Assembly: GCA_949152475.1 (NCBI GenBank)
Contig: OX424567.1
Span: 23,337,402 to 23,401,401 of the forward strand
Source: Terebella lapidaria
Lineage: Eukaryota; Annelida; Polychaeta; Terebellida; Terebellidae
Direction of reading: 5' to 3'
Length of the DNA stretch: 64,000 bases
Of this stretch, positions 58,618 through 64,000 are shown in pieces; the stretch's first letter is position 1, and every line of letters starts with the position of its first letter. The notes under the pieces were generated by a model. It was not told where the DNA came from, searched no databases, and saw nothing but the letters and a program-made list of their open reading frames with translations. A program made the translations under genes and the position numbers.

Positions 58618-59394
58618 GTTCCAGGTAGCCCAACTTTGAGCAGCTCTCATAAAGTTAGCTACAGGAGTTGAGTTTAAACTAATTGATATTTGCTAGTAGA
58701 TGCCTCCCCAAACACAATCGTGAAAAACATTCTTGGTAAGGAATTTGTTTGCAGATTTTTTGCACTATTCCCTAACTACTCAGCTAAAGGATCAAGTCTA
58801 TCACTGGACATGTGAACTGATCTTTGGATATAATTGCCATGCAGTCATTGGGCCAGTAGCGGCGCGATATTGGTTATCATTATTTGTGATATTTTGAATT
58901 TATAATGAACGATATTGGCTATCAGTATTGGTGATAATCTGAATCTATAATGGCCATGCAGTCACTGGGCCAGTAGTGGCGTGATATCGGTTGTGATAAA
59001 TGGTAGCCTACCGGGCCAGTAACTGTGATATATTTCTGCCGACATTGAACCAACTTTATTGGACCAACGTTCTGCAAAAACCATGAAATTGCAAAATGGC
59101 CGCCATGTTGAATTTGATGTTTTGATAATTACCAATTTCCATGATTGGTGAGGGTAATTCGTTTATGAAGGTAGAACGACAAATCAGCAATGAATCCATG
59201 AATTTTCTAAATTTTGTGTCTTTATTTATAGTGAGTGATATATGAAATGAGAGATGATTTACTGATAATAATTACATACCCCAGCCTAATAAAGGCTAAA
59301 GAATACCTCACCAACGCAGGTCCATGAGTGGGCCAATTGCAATGCAATGGACTGTGCAATAATTTGCCAGTACCCTTCCGGGAATGAACAAGCA
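58618..59394. other. Unique flank with short tandem repeats
   Basis: Single-copy DNA to the right of the BEL element. A GCCATGCAGTCA(T/C)TGGGCCA block followed by AGT(A/G)GCG(G/T)CG is at 58836 and again at 58953 (117-bp spacing), with a partial third (GGGCCAGTAACTGTGATA) near 59011. No gene is recognised. Confidence 0.55.
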
Positions 59395-59766
59395 AGTCTT
59401 CGGCTGATGCTTGCTTACAATCGTTCATGCTTCAAATCGTCGTCAGGAATTTGTTGTTACTCTTTTTATCATATGCTATTTCATTCTCTGCAGTTTGCGA
59501 TTGAACTTACTCTACATTTTTGCTCAAAATCACTTTTGTCACTCTTTCTACTTTTACCAATTTTGTATTGAACTTTACCATTTATGCACGGGTTTTTACT
59601 CTTAAAATACTTCTGACACATATCCAGCTGTAAATAGTTCTCACTGTACAGCGCGTCGTAGTTCAAGGGCCCAGCTTTAGGCGTGAAATTCACTGGATTC
59701 CTGCATTAGTATTTGTCATCACGAGGGCATCCCGATGCTTTCCAATAATATTCAGTTTCAGATGTC

Positions 59767-60438
59767 AAGGGCGTAGCTCTAATTACGCAAATTACGCAAT
59801 TGCGTACTGATTTTTTTGCGTAAGGTCAGCTGGTTTTTGTGTCATAGTGCCCACATTTCAAATAGCCAATATCAAATTTATTAAATGACCCAAAGAACTC
59901 TGGCTTTTTGCGAGCATTGGTGGGCAAACACAACAGTTCTTGGCGACTTTTGTTGTCCGTTGGTAATTCATTTCGTCTACATTTCCCCCAAAACACATGT
60001 CCGCAAACACGTGCAAATGGGAGGAAAAAGCACTGGGGACTGAGCGGGGAGTGTGAACCTACACCTCTTTCTGGTTGTCCTTGTAGTTTTGGGGGCTACT
60101 TTTTTCTACTTTCTTTTCCATTTCTTCTTTGAGTTAACCCTAAACTATTCTGAAGCCAACCCCGAATTTTGAATAATTTACATTACTGGGTTTTCTGTCA
60201 AAAGGTATCCTCATAATACTCGATAATGACTTGTGCTTGGGCACGTGAGCAATTTTGTGAACAATCCGTATTGTTCACACATACATACATATGTGAGGCA
60301 TAATTTCTCCTTAAAACTGTGAGATGTATCCATTTTTAGGTTTCCAATGGTTTCCAGTGATACTGCCAAAATATCTCAGCTATTGCATCTGTTACAGAGC
60401 TCGTGAAATATTCGAACACAAAGAAGTGGAAACTTGGA
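59767..60438. other. Unidentified insertion/replacement in unit D
   Basis: Starts CAAGGGCGTAGCTCTAATTA and replaces about 0.87 kb of unit sequence (equivalent to roughly 23055-23950). A palindromic ATTACGCAATTGCGTA lies at about 59790-59806. The CAAGGGCGTAGC start resembles ends of hAT-like transposons, but no matching inverted end is visible on the right. No coding region is recognised. Confidence 0.5.
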
Positions 60439-60867
60439 GTGCGAAACTTGGAGTGCGGTCGAACACAATCGACTAAATGCGTTTATATTTCATTGCATTG
60501 GATTTTGATAATTATACAGCTGCACAGTTCACACTGGTATGTACATAATTCAAATACAATAAGTTTAACAAGAATTAATACATGGTGACGTTACATGAAA
60601 ATGTAAGAAAAAAAACATTTAAATTATAACGGTAGATTGCGGTGAATGCTTGAAAATATATGAATGCGTGGCTGTTGGGCGATAACTTTGTGATAAATAT
60701 CATATATCAAATCATTTTATTTCATGACACTCTGTACATAACGTGAATAAAACGTATGATCAGAATATTGTCATTATTATTGTTGTTTCATAATAAAATT
60801 CAAAACAATGGTCAGATAAAGATTCCACTCTAAGATTGCATTCAGATTTAAATAACACCAATGCCTA

Positions 60868-61385
60868 AACTCAAGTTCAACACAAAACTTCATATGATTT
60901 TTGGCGATAACTTTGTTTAGGACGGTCGGATCAATTTGAAATTGTTTCCATTTGGCATAAAACCGTATTTTTTCACCAAATTTCAGACTTCTATCCTGAA
61001 AATTGAAAACGTTGGCAATCTACTCCATTGTTAAATTTCACATCAAACGTGAAATTTGCAAGTTTGAACTGAATTTGGCATGTTGTTCGATGTTCACACT
61101 GCACAGTACTTTGTGAGATTGATATTCTATTAGAATACACCTAATGATTCTTCTCACTCAAAAACTTTCCTCATATTCCATTTCGTAGCGGTTTAGTGAT
61201 TCGATTAGTGCCCAACATTTACCATTGGGATACATTGCCAACTTTTTCAGTTTTCAAGTTATAAGTCTGAAATTTGGTGAAAAAATATGGTTTTGCAAAA
61301 TGAAAGCATATAATATTTCAAATTGATCCGACCCTCCTAAAGTTATCGCCAAAAATCACATCAGGTTTTGTGTTGAACTTGAGTA
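60868..61385. mobile_element. 518-bp MITE with long inverted repeats
   Basis: The left arm (60868-61018) and right arm (61234-61385) are imperfect inverted repeats of about 150 bp. Both begin (A/T)ACTCAAGTTCAACACAAAA and share TTTTTGGCGATAACTTT, GGTCGGATCAATTTGAAAT, TTTTTTCACCAAATTTCAGA and GTTGGCAA. A TA dinucleotide flanks both ends (60866-60867 and 61386-61387), and removal restores the unit sequence CCTAGTA. It does not code. TA duplication suggests Tc1/mariner-type mobilisation. Confidence 0.88.
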
Positions 61386-61408
61386 TAGTATTTTTTTGCT
61401 GTTATTAT

Positions 61409-62131
61409 TGTGACGTTTGTAGGTATGACTTGTTGTTGTGTTTTTGTCTGCCCAAAAACCTTGCCTCCTGATCATATAGACTTTGGTAACTCCCGCTCGT
61501 TGTGATTCGAGAGCCGTCACTAAAAGGTGCTCACTATTTTCGGTGCATCACTCAGTAGCTTACCGGCTTGCTCAGGCAAGAATTAACTCAGACGTAAATA
61601 AATGAAGATTTATCAACATCAAATCAGCAACTTACAATAGAATTGTCGGTCACCCACGTGACGTACAGATATGAAGTTCAGACATGGAGCACTGTATGAT
61701 CACGTTATAATAATAGTGCACGAGGGCACAACTTAAAACAGTTCTTCGCCGAAGGCTTCTCTCTGTCCCTTCCCGTTTAAATTTCCCGTCCCGTTTAGTC
61801 GATTGGTTTCTCCAGGTAGTTAGTCGAAATCCCGCTGACTAAAAGGAAGAAGGAGTCGTCCGCACGGAGGTCATCGAGTCCCTTGGTCGTGGCGGTGACG
61901 ATCTCCCCACGGTCGATGTCGCTGTTGGAGTGCTCTCTGAGCGGCCGTCCGCTCGCCCTTTTATAGCCAGGGTGGCTGCGCGCGCATCCTCGTCCGCGAA
62001 CGGTTCTTCCGTGAACGGTTCTTCTGCGAGCACTCTTCCGCGAATGGTACCTCCGCCAGTAGTCTTCTGTAATCATGTGACCGTTCCTATTGAACGTTTT
62101 TGACGCGCTCCGTTGTGTTGGTTTTGTTACA
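61409..62131. mobile_element. Probable solo LTR, 723 bp
   Basis: TGTGACGTTTG ... TTTTGTTACA is flanked by TTAT (or ATTAT, if the last A belongs to the duplication) on both sides (61404-61408 and 62131-62135). It interrupts unit D where A-C have TTATTATATACC. TG...CA ends and 4-5 bp duplication fit an LTR. On the minus strand TATAAAAGGG (61966-61957) is a good TATA box, suggesting minus orientation. Three GAACGGTTCTTCC-like repeats lie at 61994-62046. No internal coding part is present. A non-autonomous element is the alternative. Confidence 0.68.
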
Positions 62132-63419
62132 TTATATATGTCAAACAGCAACTATGTCCAGTTTGTGCATATTCCACGTCTGACATTTGGTCATATGTGG
62201 ATATATGCGGAAAAATTTAGAAATGTTGGTGTCTTTAAGTGAAAATTGAACAGATATATTACGAATGAACCACATCAAAGCACGGAAGAAGTACGAACAA
62301 ACCACGCAAAGAACACGTAAATCTACGTAAAAGCCAAATCGTGCGTGATTATTGCGCGGTTTATCTGCAATTCATTATTGATTCTGATCAGTGATTCTGA
62401 TAAAAATATTATTTTCATCAATATGATATCAAGGGTTGTCTCCCCCCTCCCTGAAGAGGTAGTCATTAGAACATTGCACGTACATATGTTATTACATGTA
62501 CATATGTACATGCAATATGCTCTTATTGAGAGTGACACCTTAAATCTGGCCGCACGTTTTGAGGTTTATACGTCCATGGATGGAACACTATTACCAAAAC
62601 TAGGTTCACGACTAGAGTGGTGGAAGTTTACTTCAGAGTTTTGGGGGTGTCTATATGATCAGTATTGTGAAAAATTATGTTGCTCGTACAACATAAATTG
62701 TGAAGCAAACCTTTCGATGATAGAGGATAAACTCGCGTCAAAGTCGTATAAGAAGTCATACGGGATGCCTCTCTGGGTGACCTTCAACTCAACTTGACCT
62801 GATATAAATTTGGGTTCTCAAAACGAGGTCAAACGATGGAGTGTAAGTTCGTATTATGAACATAATACAACGTGCTTCTGTTGGTGACCTTGAGCTTATC
62901 AACAAAGCAACTTGTCATTTAGCCAGGAAATAAAAAAAACGCCTTGGCACATCAGAAAGCCTGTTCTGATTTGTCATTTCGGTGTTTTTGCAATTTTATC
63001 TGATCTTGTGTGATGCCTATTCGACGATGGAATGGCATTGTAACGTACATCGTCAGATGGGTCTAGACTTTCGAGAGTTGCAGCAGTTGTTTATGGTCGT
63101 GTTGTCTTCAGAAGAAATCCGATAAGCTTTATATTTTAGATTTAGAGACAGTTTATACAATATCCAGAAAGCTTTGAAAATGTTGGCTGGACGTTTGTTC
63201 ATTTGTTTGAAAAATTGATCAATTGAGTAACGATACGCTGGTATCATCTGTGAGATACTAGCAGTACCTTTTGAAATCACGACGAAGCAAATAGGAACCC
63301 AAAACGAACAGACACTTGAATGGAAGGATTGTCGCATTTTTACATCAAAACATCGCAACCACAGTGATATTATACATACATTATGTATATTATTAAATAC
63401 TTTCAATGACATCGACCGT
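62132..63419. other. Unit D spacer before sulfotransferase copy 4
   Basis: Paralogous to 24460-25760. The CATATGT palindrome at 62484-62511 is complete. A plus-strand ORF (62345-62797) and a minus-strand one (63053-63478) have counterparts in the other units but show no recognisable domain. The latter overlaps the probable sulfotransferase 3' UTR. Confidence 0.45.
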
Positions 63420-64000
63420 TTAGCAGCAGCTATTATTGGCATCATGTCCATACAAGCAGCATTCGTCGATGTTGTCATTCCAGTTGTAACCGTAAAGAGA
63501 GAAATCCAATGTGAATTCCTTCATCAGTTTATTGGTCAAATCCCTGGGAACTTGACTTTTGAACACCTTGTATGCCGTCGCAAGCCGACGGTTGTCCATG
63601 CTACTATTGACATTCATTTGAGGTAGATCTGCGTTCACTTTGATCTTCCGTGTTAGTGCGGTCATGTCCGCAGGTAAGGTTTCTATCTTGAGTACACTGT
63701 CGAAGGACACGTCACAAGGGTTGCATGCGGTAATGTAACTGGTCCAATGCGGGTCGCTCACCGCGTGGTTTGCAACGATTTCAAGGAATTTGGAAAAAGT
63801 CAAATTAATTCGGCGATTGTGCGAAGGGAAAGACCTCCCAAAATATTTCTCAATATTTGGCCGATAAAACTTGTAAACATAGTCTGTTTTAATTACTTTA
63901 TCTCTATATGCCGCATAGAGACGGTCAAAAGGGTGCCTAACTATGAGGAATTTATGATATTTCGCCAAGTGATATGCAATCTCTTCAGCAGTGTAGTTAT
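63420..64000 (-). CDS. Carbohydrate sulfotransferase copy 4, partial
   Basis: C-terminal 193 residues of a fourth paralogue; the frame is open from the stop at 63420 to the window edge, where the coding sequence is cut. The 3'-phosphate motif VRHPFDRLYAAYRDK is present. The PAPS-binding 5' loop and the anchor exon would lie beyond the window. It shares D and P changes (RDK; DPHW) with copy 3, with private changes such as FSKFLE and KVNADLPQMN. No damage is visible. Confidence 0.9.
   Translation of the reverse strand, partial: NYTAEEIAYHLAKYHKFLIVRHPFDRLYAAYRDKVIKTDYVYKFYRPNIEKYFGRSFPSHNRRINLTFSKFLEIVANHAVSDPHWTSYITACNPCDVSFDSVLKIETLPADMTALTRKIKVNADLPQMNVNSSMDNRRLATAYKVFKSQVPRDLTNKLMKEFTLDFSLYGYNWNDNIDECCLYGHDANNSCC

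Larger units (their letters stand above)
59395..64000. repeat. Segmental unit D, incomplete and interrupted
   Basis: Fourth copy of the Kv/sulfotransferase segment. It starts at the equivalent of about 22681 (AGTCTTCG-CTGATGCTTG), so the Kv exon is absent. Homology runs 59395-59766, about 60439-60867, a few bases at 61388-61408, and 62132-64000. The gaps are filled by an unidentified insertion with an accompanying deletion of about 0.87 kb of unit sequence, a MITE and a probable solo LTR. It continues past the window edge. Confidence 0.9.

Noticed and set aside
59347..59693. ORFs on both strands at the start of unit D
   Set aside because: They match channel 3' flanking sequence of units A-C and carry no domain; chance openness of AT-rich DNA.
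21149..64000. CRISPR array or bacterial-style gene cluster explaining the repeats
   Set aside because: Repeat units are kilobases long with eukaryotic splice sites; there are no short regularly spaced repeats with unique spacers.

Overview
The window is nuclear DNA of an animal, most likely an aquatic invertebrate such as a mollusc or other lophotrochozoan, a hemichordate, an echinoderm or amphioxus; the species cannot be fixed from the sequence. The grounds are spliced genes with GT-AG introns, long AT-rich intergenic DNA full of duplications, a Shaw/Kv3-like potassium channel, a HNK-1/chondroitin-type carbohydrate sulfotransferase family, and a BEL/Pao retrotransposon, a class known only from animals.

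Layout. (1) 1-10.86 kb: four diverged copies of a roughly 2.3-2.8 kb module of unknown nature. The second copy is broken by a dead Penelope-like/related reverse transcriptase. (2) 10.9-17.5 kb: mostly unique DNA with a recent 273-bp tandem duplication and G-tracts; a TATA-like site at 14.78 kb could be a promoter. (3) 17.7-22.5 kb: an intact two-exon voltage-gated K+ channel gene (+), predicted 587 aa. (4) 21.15-41.5 kb: three tandem copies of a 6.7-7.0 kb segment. Each holds the channel's transmembrane exon (+) and, convergent to it, a complete two-exon sulfotransferase gene (-). A fourth, battered copy runs from 59.4 kb past the window end. The T1 exon of the channel was not duplicated. Channel exon copies 2 and 3 are pseudogenes, whereas all three complete sulfotransferases stay open with conserved splice sites (343 aa each).

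(5) 43.07-58.61 kb: a nested pair of LTR retrotransposons. An older BEL/Pao element (LTRs about 650 bp, 5-bp target duplication ATGAG) carries stop codons, frameshifts and a 674-bp internal tandem duplication. Its 3' LTR is split by a young Ty3/gypsy element (318-bp LTRs about 99% identical, 5-bp target duplication ACGTT). The Ty3 element has a long Gag with an N-terminal helix-hairpin-helix motif, a Pol with one frameshift, and an integrase lacking its catalytic core. (6) 58.6-64 kb: the fourth segmental copy, disrupted by an unidentified insertion, a 518-bp inverted-repeat MITE with TA target duplication, and a probable 723-bp solo LTR.

The functional genes visible are one K+ channel and a small family of Golgi-type sulfotransferases. 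The remainder records segmental duplication followed by pseudogene decay and transposon layering. No operon-like, CRISPR or defence system is present. Junction coordinates come from reading the sequence by eye and may be off by a few bases where not stated as exact.
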